Below are positions 17,326-27,904 of a DNA stretch of 64,000 nucleotides, in pieces. Numbering within the stretch: the first letter of the stretch is position 1; every line of letters begins with the position of its first letter. Made by a program: the position numbers and the translations under genes. The stretch comes from Cellulomonas flavigena DSM 20109 (lineage in GTDB: Bacteria > Actinomycetota > Actinomycetes > Actinomycetales > Cellulomonadaceae): contig NC_014151.1 in assembly GCF_000092865.1 (NCBI RefSeq), positions 2,108,001-2,172,000 on the forward strand, in the 5' to 3' direction. A model generated the notes under the pieces. The model was not told where the DNA came from. It made no database searches and worked only from the letters and a program-made list of their open reading frames with translations.

Positions 17326-17646
17326 GTGCCGGACGACGAGGAGACCGCGGAGACGACGACCGCACCCGCCGAGGACCTCCCCGTCCCCGTCAGCGCGCCC
17401 ATGCGGCACGCGAAGGTCCGTGCGTACACCGACCACACCACGGTCGGGCAGGTGCTCGTCGACCCCGACGGGTCCGTCACCATCGGGTGCGCGTGCGGCA
17501 TGACGCTGACGAACGGCCCCGGCTGGTCGCTCGACGAGCACATCCGGCTGCACCGAGCCGAGGCTCGCTACCTGGCGCTGTCAGCGGTCGCCCCGGCCGG
17601 CATCCCGCGGCTCGTGCGGGTCCCGCCCGACGCGCCGGACGCCTGA
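17326..17646 (+). CDS. Hypothetical protein (106 aa)
   Basis: GTG 17326 lies 4 bases after the mqo stop, so it is probably in the mqo transcript. The first 25 residues are acidic and Thr-rich. A conserved-looking core follows: V-R-A-Y-T-D-H-T-T-V-G-Q-V-L-V-D-P-D-G and then I-G-C-A-C-G-M. Two cysteines close together could bind metal. I do not recognise the family. No signal or membrane segment is visible. Confidence 0.6.
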   Translation: MPDDEETAETTTAPAEDLPVPVSAPMRHAKVRAYTDHTTVGQVLVDPDGSVTIGCACGMTLTNGPGWSLDEHIRLHRAEARYLALSAVAPAGIPRLVRVPPDAPDA

Positions 17647-17648
17647 GC

Positions 17649-17924
17649 TCAGCCGGCCTCGCGCGCCGCGACGCGCGCCTGGACCTCGGGCCGGCGCAAC
17701 GGCGGCACGGTGGCCGGCGGACGACGCCGTTCAGGCAGCTCGTCGAGCAGGTGCGCAGTGATGTGCGCGATCTCGGCGACGGCCCGCTCGAAGGGCTCGC
17801 GCGTCGCGTCGGTCAGCTGCTGGACGCCCGTGACCTTGCGGACGTACTGGCGCGCAGCTGCCTCGATCTCCTCGGACGTGGCATGCGGCTCCAGGCCGCG
17901 CAGGGTGGTGATGTTCCGGCACAT
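17649..17924 (-). CDS. DUF2277 family protein
   Basis: 91-residue protein beginning M-C-R-N-I-T-T-L-R-G-L-E-P, the hallmark of DUF2277, with A-A-R-Q-Y-V-R-K-V-T-G in the middle and a Pro/Arg-rich end. The family is small, widespread in actinobacteria and of unknown function. Its stop lies three bases from the end of the plus-strand hypothetical gene, so the two converge. It sits 12 bases after the methyltransferase gene and may be the third gene of the sigma-ogt unit. Confidence 0.85.
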   Translation of the reverse strand: MCRNITTLRGLEPHATSEEIEAAARQYVRKVTGVQQLTDATREPFERAVAEIAHITAHLLDELPERRRPPATVPPLRRPEVQARVAAREAG

Positions 17925-17935
17925 GCCTGCCGAAC

Positions 17936-18580
17936 CTACGCCCGGCCGGCGTGCGGGTCGAGGGGTCCGGAGCCGCCCCGCTCCCACGCGATCAGCGCGC
18001 TCTTGGCGTCGTCACCACCCGCGTACCGGCCCGGTGTGCCGTCGGCGCGCACCACCCGGTGGCACGGCAGCAGGACCGGGACGGGGTTGAGCGCGCACGC
18101 GGTGCCCACCGCACGCACCGCGGCCGGTCGCCCGACGCTCGCCGCGACCTGCCCGTACGACGCGGTGGCGCCGTAGCCGACCCGGGGAAGAGCGGCGAGA
18201 ACGTCGCGCCGGAAGCCCCGCGCGAGCCGCAGGTCCAGCGGCACGTCGAACGTGCGCCGGGTCCCGGCGAAGTACTCGTCGAGCTCGCGCAGCACCGGGT
18301 CGAGGCGCGAGCCGCCCTCGAGCACACGGGGGCTGACGCGCGTCGCGAGATCGGCGAGCGCGGCGTCGTGGCCCTGCACCGCGAACGCGACGCGCAGCAC
18401 GCCGCGCTCCCCCGCGGCCACGAGCACGCCACCCAGCGGGGAGTCGACCACGCGGTACGCGACGTCGAGAAGCCCGTCGTGCTGTGCGCGGGCGACCAGC
18501 CGTTCGTGCAGCGCCCGCAGCGTTGCCGTGTCGGGTGCCGCGCCCGCCACGGTCGTGCCCTGCTCCGTCGTGCTCGTCAT
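17936..18580 (-). CDS. ogt: Methylated-DNA--protein-cysteine S-methyltransferase
   Basis: Repairs O6-alkylguanine by moving the alkyl group to its own cysteine. The active site is in V-L-L-P-C-H-R-V-V, with the helix-turn-helix region A-S-Y-G-Q-V-A-A-S-V-G-R-P before it and G-G-D-D-A-K-S-A-L-I-A-W-E after it. The 214-residue length includes a non-conserved N-terminal domain of about 110 residues. Its ATG overlaps the stop of the sigma-factor gene by four bases (ATGA), indicating coupled translation. It is therefore likely controlled with that sigma factor. Confidence 0.93.
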   Translation of the reverse strand: MTSTTEQGTTVAGAAPDTATLRALHERLVARAQHDGLLDVAYRVVDSPLGGVLVAAGERGVLRVAFAVQGHDAALADLATRVSPRVLEGGSRLDPVLRELDEYFAGTRRTFDVPLDLRLARGFRRDVLAALPRVGYGATASYGQVAASVGRPAAVRAVGTACALNPVPVLLPCHRVVRADGTPGRYAGGDDAKSALIAWERGGSGPLDPHAGRA

Positions 18581-19080
18581 GCCGGTACCTCCTCGCCCAC
18601 CTCGCCGTACGTCCGGCGCAGCGCCGCGACGCCGTCCGCCGCGGCCCGCCGCGCCGCGGCACCGGTGCCGCCGACGACCGCGGCGACCTGCGCGTAGGGC
18701 AGACCGCCCAGGTGGTGCAGCACGACGACGCGTCGCTGCTTGTCGGGCAGCGCCGCGACGGCACGCCACAGGTCCAGGTCCCGCGCCCCGGGCAACGGCG
18801 CCGCGCCCACCAGGGGCTCGCCGCCCACGCCCGCCGGGTCGTCCACCGGGGCCGCACGTCGTGCGCGGCGTCGCAGCTCGTCGATGGACCGGCGGCGGGC
18901 GATGGTCACGAGCCACGCCTCGACGTTGGCGTCCGCGGGCAGGTCGGGCCAGGCCCGCAGGGCCGCGAGGAAGGTCTCGGACCACGCGTCGTCGGCGTCG
19001 CGGGTGCCGAGCACGGAGCGGCACACGCGCAGCACCGTGGTGCCGTGCTCGCGCACGACGTCCTCGAACGGCCGGGTCAT
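18577..19080 (-). CDS. ECF-type RNA polymerase sigma factor
   Basis: 167-residue sigma-70-family protein with region 2 (about 5-70: D-A-D-D-A-W-S-E-T-F-L-A-A-L-R-A-W and W-L-V-T-I-A-R-R-R-S-I-D-E-L-R) and region 4 (about 110-160: A-L-P-D-K-Q-R-R-V-V-V-L-H-H-L-G-G-L-P-Y-A-Q-V-A). No anti-sigma gene is adjacent. It is the first gene of an overlapping pair with ogt. The region-4 recognition helix is unusually Ala/Gly-rich. A DNA-damage or alkylation response is inferred only from the partner gene. Confidence 0.88.
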   Translation of the reverse strand: MTRPFEDVVREHGTTVLRVCRSVLGTRDADDAWSETFLAALRAWPDLPADANVEAWLVTIARRRSIDELRRRARRAAPVDDPAGVGGEPLVGAAPLPGARDLDLWRAVAALPDKQRRVVVLHHLGGLPYAQVAAVVGGTGAAARRAAADGVAALRRTYGEVGEEVPA

Positions 19081-19099
19081 CCTCACAGTGTGCAGACGT

Positions 19100-19136
19100 C
19101 GGCCCCGCCGCGGACGTGAGGTCCGCCGCGGGGCCG
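19100..19136. terminator. Hairpin after the aldo/keto reductase gene
   Basis: CGGCCCCGCCGCGGAC (19100-19115) pairs perfectly with its complement at 19121-19136 over a GTGAG loop. It lies 10 bases past the reductase stop on the minus strand and just upstream of the sigma-factor start. Confidence 0.75.
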
Positions 19137-19145
19137 CGTCGCGCG

Positions 19146-19982
19146 TCAGCGCATCTGCGAGAACGCCGCCGTCGCCGGGTCGGCACCCGTGCGCTCGTCG
19201 CTGTCCAGGGCGTCGATCGCCGCGACGTCCTCGGCGCTCAGCTCGAAGGAGAACAGGTCGAGGTTCGAGCGGATCCGCTCGGGCGTCACCGACTTGGGGA
19301 TGACGATGCTCCCGGCCTGCACGTGCCAGCGCAGCACCACCTGGCCCGTCGAGACGCCGAGGCGCTCGGCGACGGACGTGACGGCGTCGGCCTGCAGGTC
19401 CTTGCCGCGCCCCAGGGGCGAGTACGCCTCGACCGCGACACCGTGCGCCGCGGACGCCTCGAGCGTCGCACGCTGCTGGAAGGTCGGGTGCAGCTCGACC
19501 TGGTTGACGGCGGGCACGACGTCCGTCTCGCGGACCAGACGGTCGAGGTGCTCGGGCAGGAAGTTCGACACGCCGATGGCACGCACGGCACCGTCCGCGA
19601 GGAGCTTCTCGAACGCACGCCACGTCTCGACGTACAGGTCCTTGCTCGGCACGGGCCAGTGGACGAGGTAGAGGTCCACGACGTCCAGGCCGAGCTCGCG
19701 GCGGCTGTCCTCGAACGCCTTCAGGGTCCGCTCGTAGCCCTGGTCGCCGTTGCGGAGCTTGGTGGTGACGAAGACCTCGTCACGCGGCAAGCCGCACGCC
19801 CGCACCGCCGCACCCACACCGGCCTCGTTGTAGTACCCCGCCGCCGTGTCGATGTGCCGGTACCCGACCGCGATCGCGTCCTCCACGGTCCGCTGCGTCT
19901 CGTCCGGGTCCACCTGGAAGGTCCCGAACCCCACCTGAGGGATCTCGATGCCGTTGTTGAGCGTGATCGTGGGAGAAGTCAT
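19146..19982 (-). CDS. Aldo/keto reductase
   Basis: 278-residue NADPH-dependent oxidoreductase of the AKR barrel family. The catalytic tetrad is visible: Asp and Tyr in H-I-D-T-A-A-G-Y-Y-N-E, Lys in V-T-T-K-L-R-N-G-D, His in L-V-H-W-P. Cofactor site I-P-K-S-V-T-P-E-R-I-R-S-N is typical of the 2,5-diketo-gluconate reductase-like group. Physiological substrate is unknown. ATG at 19982 has a GGTGGGG ribosome site on the minus strand. Upstream on the same strand lies an MFS gene 60 bases away, so they may share a transcript. Confidence 0.9.
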   Translation of the reverse strand: MTSPTITLNNGIEIPQVGFGTFQVDPDETQRTVEDAIAVGYRHIDTAAGYYNEAGVGAAVRACGLPRDEVFVTTKLRNGDQGYERTLKAFEDSRRELGLDVVDLYLVHWPVPSKDLYVETWRAFEKLLADGAVRAIGVSNFLPEHLDRLVRETDVVPAVNQVELHPTFQQRATLEASAAHGVAVEAYSPLGRGKDLQADAVTSVAERLGVSTGQVVLRWHVQAGSIVIPKSVTPERIRSNLDLFSFELSAEDVAAIDALDSDERTGADPATAAFSQMR

Positions 19983-20042
19983 GTCCCCACCTTCGCACCG
20001 GCCGGCCGAGGGCCGCACCCGGGTGGTGCGCGGAGCGCGCCG

Positions 20043-21344
20043 TCAGCGCGGCAGCAGTGCGCTCGCGTCCGCGACCGGCACCCGGCCGCGGACGACGACG
20101 AGGACCGCCAGCACCCCCGCCACGGTGACGGCACCGGACACCGCGGCCAGGCCGCCGTAGCCGACCACCTCCAGCCACACCCCGGCCAGCGCGCCGCCGC
20201 CGGCACCGGCGAGAGACATCGCCGCGTCGGACAGCCCCTGGACCGCCACGCGCTCGGCGCCGGGCACCGCGGCCGCGACGAGGCTCGAGCCCGCGACCGT
20301 CGCGACCGACCACCCCAGGCCGAGCAGCACGAGGCCGACGGTCACGCGCACGTGGTCACCATGGGCCGTGGCGCACACCGCGCACGCGGCGACGACGACG
20401 GCGAGACCCGCGAGCAGCGCGCGTCCGGCGCCGACCCGGTCGGCGAGGAGGCCGATCAGCGGTGACAACGCGAACATCGCGGCGAGGTGCAGGCTCACCG
20501 TGAGCCCGACGAGCGAGATCGACGCGCCGTGGCCCTCCATGTGGACCGGGGTCGTGGACATCACCGCGATCATCACGCCGTGCGCCACCAGGACGCCGAG
20601 CAGCGCACCCAGGGCCTGGGGGTGCCGCCGTAGCACGGCGACCGCGACACGCAGCGGGACGTGGCGCCGCCGGCCGGTCGCGGCACCCGTACGCCCCGCG
20701 ACGTCGAGCGGGTCAGGGCGCAGGCCGGCCTGCACGACGATCAGCGCGGCCAGCATGCCGAGCGTCGAGACCACGAAGACGGGCGCGTGCTCCGGCAGGC
20801 CCGTGAGGCGGGACACCGGCTCGTTCAGCCCGACGAGGTTCGGCCCGACGACGGCCCCGACGGTGCCCGCCCACACGACGAGCGACAGGTCACGCGCGCG
20901 CGTGGACGGCGTCGACAGGTCCGTGGCGGCGAAGCGCGACTGCAGGTTGACGGCCGACCCGACGCCCAGGAGCACGCCGGCGACCAGCAGCAGCGGAAAG
21001 CTCGCCACGACGGCCGCGACGACGACGCCGGTCGCGCCCGTCGCGGCGAGCGCGAGGCCCGTCGACAGCGCACGACGCCGACCGTGCGCCACCGCCAGAC
21101 GCGCGAGCCCGATCGAGGCGACGGCCGCCCCCAGGGTCGCCGCCGTCGTCACCGACCCCGCCCAGCGGTCCGCGCCGGACAGCTCGACGGCCAGCAGCGA
21201 GCCGACCGAGACGACCGTGCCCGCGGCGAGCCCACCGAGCACCCCGGCGCAGGCGAGCACCGCGACCGTGCGCCGGCGCGCGGCCGCGAACAGCTCGTCG
21301 GGGCCGTCGCTCCGCAGTCGGACGTCATGCGCGGGATCGCTCAC
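20043..21344 (-). CDS. MFS transporter
   Basis: 433-residue integral membrane protein with about twelve hydrophobic segments and the Ala/Gly/Val-rich helices of the major facilitator superfamily. A short basic loop (A-V-A-H-G-R-R-R-A-L-S-T-G) after the third segment matches the family's loop 2-3 motif. A longer polar loop (about residues 205-230) divides the halves. Drug or metabolite export is the usual role, but no substrate can be assigned. GTG start at 21344. It reads toward the aldo/keto reductase. Confidence 0.88.
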   Translation of the reverse strand: MSDPAHDVRLRSDGPDELFAAARRRTVAVLACAGVLGGLAAGTVVSVGSLLAVELSGADRWAGSVTTAATLGAAVASIGLARLAVAHGRRRALSTGLALAATGATGVVVAAVVASFPLLLVAGVLLGVGSAVNLQSRFAATDLSTPSTRARDLSLVVWAGTVGAVVGPNLVGLNEPVSRLTGLPEHAPVFVVSTLGMLAALIVVQAGLRPDPLDVAGRTGAATGRRRHVPLRVAVAVLRRHPQALGALLGVLVAHGVMIAVMSTTPVHMEGHGASISLVGLTVSLHLAAMFALSPLIGLLADRVGAGRALLAGLAVVVAACAVCATAHGDHVRVTVGLVLLGLGWSVATVAGSSLVAAAVPGAERVAVQGLSDAAMSLAGAGGGALAGVWLEVVGYGGLAAVSGAVTVAGVLAVLVVVRGRVPVADASALLPR

Positions 21345-21503
21345 GCCGCCACGCTAGCGGCGACGAGCCGCCGTCCTGTACTCCTCGCGCCGGTCCGCGC
21401 GATCCCACGACGACCTGGGTGCCTGCTCCTGCGCGGGCGAACGTCCCGACCCGCGCGCCTCCGACGGTGGGAGCCTGGGGTCTCCACGACCCAGGAGGCT
21501 GCC

Positions 21504-21854
21504 GTGCGACTGCCGCGCCCCGCCCTGCCCCTCGCGCTCGCGCTCGCCCTCGCGGCGTGCACGGGAGGGACGTCCGCCCTGTCGGACGACACCGTCGTCG
21601 TCGACGTCCGCACCGCCGCCGAGTACGCCGAGGGGCACCTCCAGGGCGCCGTCAACGTGGACGTCCAGGACGCAGGGTTCGCGGACGCGGTCGCCGAGCT
21701 CGACCCCGGCGTGCCGTACGTCGTCTACTGCCGCTCCGGCAACCGGTCGGCTGCGGCGGCGGCGACCATGGTCGCCGCCGGTCTGGAGGTCACCGACGCC
21801 GGGAGCATCTCCGACGCCGCCACGAGCACGGGGCTCGACGTCGTCACCGACTGA
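21504..21854 (+). CDS. Rhodanese-domain lipoprotein
   Basis: GTG start with AGGAG at 21493-21497. The 116-residue product has a lipoprotein signal ending L-A-L-A-A-C, so it should be attached outside the membrane by that cysteine. A single rhodanese domain follows: V-V-V-D-V-R-T-A-A-E-Y-A-E-G-H-L-Q-G-A-V-N and the active-site loop V-Y-C-R-S-G-N-R-S. The loop cysteine would carry sulfane sulfur. Role is likely sulfur transfer or redox signalling at the cell surface. It converges with sdhB, 29 bases away. Confidence 0.88.
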   Translation: MRLPRPALPLALALALAACTGGTSALSDDTVVVDVRTAAEYAEGHLQGAVNVDVQDAGFADAVAELDPGVPYVVYCRSGNRSAAAAATMVAAGLEVTDAGSISDAATSTGLDVVTD

Positions 21855-21883
21855 CGGACCCCGCCGAACCCCGGCTCCGAGCG

Positions 21884-24620
<2,737 letters not shown>

Positions 24621-24624
<4 letters not shown>

Positions 24625-25367
24625 GCCACCACTCCTGTCAGGACCGCGACCGGGATGAGCAGGTTGCCGACGAGGATCAGCAGGCCGGCGACGCCGGCCA
24701 CCGCGGCACCCGTGGCCCGCAGGCGGCGGCCCGTGGCGCCGAGGTCGTTGACGACGCTCCACAGCCCGTGCGCGAGGTGCAGCGTCAGCGTCCCGATGGC
24801 CAGCAGGTAGAACGCCGCGACGGCGGGCCGCTGGAACGACGCGACGACGTTGGCGTACGCCTGACCGGCGACGAACTCGTCGGTGGCCGCCGGCCGCGTA
24901 CCGGTCGTGATGTCCAGCACGTGGAAGACGATGAACAGCAGGAGGACCGTGCCGGTGACGAGCATGCTGCGCGCCTGGAAGGCCCGCAGGCCGCGCAGAC
25001 CGGTGCGCCGGTGCGGGCCGCGGGCCGCTCGCGCGCGCCGCCGGACCACGACCCCGGCAGCGACGTGGGCCAGCAGGCTCGTCAGCATCACGACGCGGAA
25101 GATCCAGATGAACCAGCCGTGCGGCACGAGTGGCGCCAGGAGGTCCTCGTGCAGCCAGTGCGCGTACCCGTCGAGCGCCTCGGGGCCGAGGAAGATCTTG
25201 AGGTTGCCCACGAGGTGCACGACGGCGAACACGACGAGCACGGTGCCCGTCACCGCCATGACGGCTTTGAGTACCCAGGTCGCCGGCCGCGGCGGTGGGT
25301 TCGTGGCGGGACGCGCGACCGCGGGGACGCGGTCGGGGTCGGGGCGCGTGCTGGTCGGGACTGCCAC
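24621..25367 (-). CDS. sdhC: Succinate dehydrogenase cytochrome b subunit
   Basis: 248-residue membrane anchor of the b558 type, one subunit with five hydrophobic segments near residues 32-52, 85-105, 135-155, 185-205 and 220-243. Histidines placed for haem ligation are seen in V-H-L-V-G-N-L-K-I, L-A-H-V-A-A-G, V-F-H-V-L-D and L-A-H-G-L-W-S. There is no separate sdhD, as expected for this class. It is the first gene of the operon, GTG at 25367. Quinone binding is at the cytoplasmic or outer face, not resolved here. Confidence 0.93.
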
Positions 25368-25516
25368 CGCTGGTTGACCTCCGTGTCACGGACGCCGCGC
25401 CGGTGCGGGCGTCCAGCGGCACCGACCCTGCCACCGCGCTCCCCCGTCCTGGTGGGACCGGAGTCCCGCGTCCTGCGAGGTGAGCGCGTCCCCGACGCCG
25501 GGTGGCCGCCGGCCGC

Positions 25517-25542
25517 GGACCCGGCCCGTCAGGGCCGGGTCC
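25517..25542. promoter_or_regulatory. Orphan perfect hairpin between divergent genes
   Basis: GGACCCGGCCC (25517-25527) and GGGCCGGGTCC (25532-25542) pair perfectly over GTCA. The genes on both sides point away, so it is not a terminator for either. The rest of 25368-25693 shows no gene. It could be a regulator site or a leader hairpin. Confidence 0.4.
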
Positions 25543-25693
25543 GTCGTGGTGTGCGTCCCATGTGGCGCACGGTTCCGTTATCGGGGATGCAGGCGATCGG
25601 CCCCGGTGCCGGCTGCCCGGGCGGCCTGAGCAGCCCCGTGCGATGCTCGACGGCGACGAGCACCCGTCGACCTCCGCCCCGGAAGGCCCGCGC

Positions 25694-26308
25694 ATGAGCA
25701 CCGACTCCCCCGTCCCCGCCGCGCTGCGTGCCGCACGGGCGCTCGAGGACTCCCCCGCGCTCGACCCGGCCGTCGACCGCGTCCGACCGTGGGTGGCACA
25801 CCTGCTCGAGCGACGCCCCCGGTTCGCCGCGCTGCTGCACGGCCGGCCGCTGGGGCACGCCCTGCACCCCCTGATGACGGACGCGCCCCTCGGCCTGTGG
25901 ATGTCGGCGACCACGCTCGACCTCCTCGGCGGCGAGCCGGCCCGGCCGCACGCCGACCGCCTGCTGGGTCTCGGCGTCGCCGCCGCGCTGCCGACCTCAC
26001 TGACGGGCCTGGCCGACTGGGCCGTCTCCGGTCGGCGCACGCAGCGCGTCGGTGCCGCGCACGCCGTGCTCAACTCCGCCGCGCTCGCGCTGTACACCAC
26101 CTCGTGGGTCCTGCGCCGCCGCGGCGCACGAGGTGCGGGCGTCACCGCCTCGCTCGCCGCCACCGGCCTGGTCGGCGCGAGCGGCTACCTCGGTGGGCAC
26201 ATGACATCGCGCCTCGGTGCCCCGCCGCGGCGCCACAGCGGTCCCGCGACCACCCGCGCCACGCCCGACTCCGACGAGACGGACCTGCCCGGCGGCACGC
26301 CCGCCTGA
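25694..26308 (+). CDS. DUF2231 membrane protein
   Basis: 204 residues. A polar helix of about 55 residues leads into four hydrophobic segments (about 65-85, 95-115, 123-142, 150-170). H-P-L-M-T-D-A-P-L-G-L-W, G-L-A-D-W and G-Y-L-G-G-H are the motifs of DUF2231, whose histidines suggest haem or metal binding. Function is unknown. In other actinobacteria it is often next to Rieske-type proteins, but none is here. The C-terminal tail is polar and Pro/Thr-rich. Confidence 0.8.
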   Translation: MSTDSPVPAALRAARALEDSPALDPAVDRVRPWVAHLLERRPRFAALLHGRPLGHALHPLMTDAPLGLWMSATTLDLLGGEPARPHADRLLGLGVAAALPTSLTGLADWAVSGRRTQRVGAAHAVLNSAALALYTTSWVLRRRGARGAGVTASLAATGLVGASGYLGGHMTSRLGAPPRRHSGPATTRATPDSDETDLPGGTPA

Positions 26309-26417
26309 GCCGCTCGACCCGCAGCCCGACCGTCACCCGGCAGGGCCCAAGGTCCCTCGCGCACGCCGACCCCCGGACGATGCTGGAGGTGGGCGGGCTC
26401 TCGACGAGGAGGCGGTC

Positions 26418-27296
26418 ATGACCCTGCACGGACCCGTCGTCATCGCGGTGGACGGCGGCGGTCACAGTGACGAGACCCTGCGATGGGGACTGGCCGAGGC
26501 GGACCTGCGCGACGCGGACGTGCTGCTCGTGCGCAGCTGGGAGGAGCCCGTCCAGGTCTCTGCGTGGGGCTGGTACCCGGCGACGGGCGACTGGCGCCCG
26601 GAGGACGACGCGCGCCGATACCTCGAGGACGCGGAACGCCGCGCACGCAGCGACGGCGTCCCGCGCCGGCTCGCGACACGTGTGCTGCACGGCCCGACGG
26701 TGCCCGCGTTGCTCGCCGTGTCGACCGACGCACAGCTCCTGGTCGTGGGGGCGCACTCCTCCGCGGGCACCGCCCGCCTCGGACGCGTGGCCTCCCACGT
26801 CGCTGCTCACGCGCACGCACCCGTCGCCGTGGTGCGCGAGCCGCACCCGACGCCCGCGGGCCCGGTGGTCGTCGGCGTCGACGGCTCGGCGGCGTCGGTG
26901 TGCGCCGCGCGGGACGCCGCCGACGAGGCCGAGCGCCACGGGACGCACCTCGTGGTGCTGCACGCGCGCCCGACGGTGGCCGACCCGTACGGCCTGCAGC
27001 ACGCGGCGGCGATGCCGCTCGTCCCGGTGGGGCAGGACGACCCCTCCCGCGCCGCCACCGAGGCGCTGGCGACGGAGCTGCGGGGCAGGCACCCCGGCCT
27101 GCAGGTCGACGTCGAGGTCGTCGACGACCACCCCGGGCACGCACTGGTCACGCGTTCCCGCTCGGCGGCGCTGGTCGTCGTGGGCTGCCGCGGGCTCGGA
27201 GCGTTCCGCGGGATGCTGCTCGGCTCCGTGAGCCACGACGTGCTGCGTGGCGCCCGCTCGACCGTCCTGGTGGCCCGCGACGAGCACGCCGCCTGA
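26418..27296 (+). CDS. Universal stress protein with two USP domains
   Basis: ATG 26418 with GAGGAGG before it. The 292 residues hold two tandem USP domains (about 1-143 and 150-290). Each starts with a V-V-(I/G)-V-D-G strand. The ATP-binding pattern G-x2-G-x9-G-(S/T) is recognisable in both: V-G-A-H-S-S-A-G-T-A-R-L-G in domain 1 and V-G-C-R-G-L-G-A-F-R-G-M-L-L-G-S-V-S in domain 2, the second being closer to consensus. Such proteins bind ATP and help in hypoxia or starvation. The exact role is not predictable. Confidence 0.93.
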   Translation: MTLHGPVVIAVDGGGHSDETLRWGLAEADLRDADVLLVRSWEEPVQVSAWGWYPATGDWRPEDDARRYLEDAERRARSDGVPRRLATRVLHGPTVPALLAVSTDAQLLVVGAHSSAGTARLGRVASHVAAHAHAPVAVVREPHPTPAGPVVVGVDGSAASVCAARDAADEAERHGTHLVVLHARPTVADPYGLQHAAAMPLVPVGQDDPSRAATEALATELRGRHPGLQVDVEVVDDHPGHALVTRSRSAALVVVGCRGLGAFRGMLLGSVSHDVLRGARSTVLVARDEHAA

Positions 27297-27447
27297 CGCC
27301 CGCCAGCACCCCCACCGAGGAGGCTGGCTGCCGCACGTTCGACCCGTGCCGGGTGTGCGGGCAGGAGAACACCGGCATCGTGACGCCCAGCCAGCACCCC
27401 GCACCGGACCCCGAGGCGCACGAGCACCCGGCGTCCGACGGCCCGGC

Positions 27448-27834
27448 ATGGTGACCGTCGGACTGGTGCTGGCAGGGCTGGCCGCGCTCCTGCACGTGTA
27501 CATCTTCTGGTTGGAGTCCGTCGTGTGGACCACCCCGCGTGCGCAGCGCGTCTTCGGCACGACGCCGCAGGAGGCGGCCGCGACGCGCGGGCTGGCCTAC
27601 AACCAGGGGTTCTACAACCTCTTCCTCGCGGTCGTCGTGGTCGTCAGCATCGTGCTGGTCGCCGTCGGGCACCTCGCGGTCGGGGCGGCCCTGGTGCTCG
27701 CGGGAACGGGGTCCATGCTCGCGGCGGCGCTCGTGCTCGTGCTGTCGGACCGCAGCAGGGCACGCGCCGCCTTCTCGCAGGGGACGCTGCCGGCGCTGAC
27801 GGTCCTCGCACTCGTCCTCGGCCTCCTCGCGTGA
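27448..27834 (+). CDS. DUF1304 membrane protein
   Basis: 128 residues, four hydrophobic segments (about 3-22, 52-70, 74-94, 108-127). The motifs H-V-Y-I-F-W-L-E-S-V-V-W and N-Q-G-F-Y-N-L-F-L-A are characteristic of DUF1304. Function unknown. ATG 27448 is immediately followed by an in-frame GTG, either of which could start it. It follows the USP gene by 151 bases with no terminator seen. Confidence 0.85.
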   Translation: MVTVGLVLAGLAALLHVYIFWLESVVWTTPRAQRVFGTTPQEAAATRGLAYNQGFYNLFLAVVVVVSIVLVAVGHLAVGAALVLAGTGSMLAAALVLVLSDRSRARAAFSQGTLPALTVLALVLGLLA

Positions 27835-27904
27835 CGTCCCGCCGCGGCGGACGGGAGCGCACCACCGGGCGACTCCCCGCTGCCGCGGGAACGGCACGCG
27901 GGGG

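Noticed and set aside
27297..27454. A short Cys-containing peptide (C-R-V-C-G-Q) before the DUF1304 gene
   Set aside because: No start codon with a ribosome site gives it; the frame is a continuation of an alternative frame of the stress protein gene.
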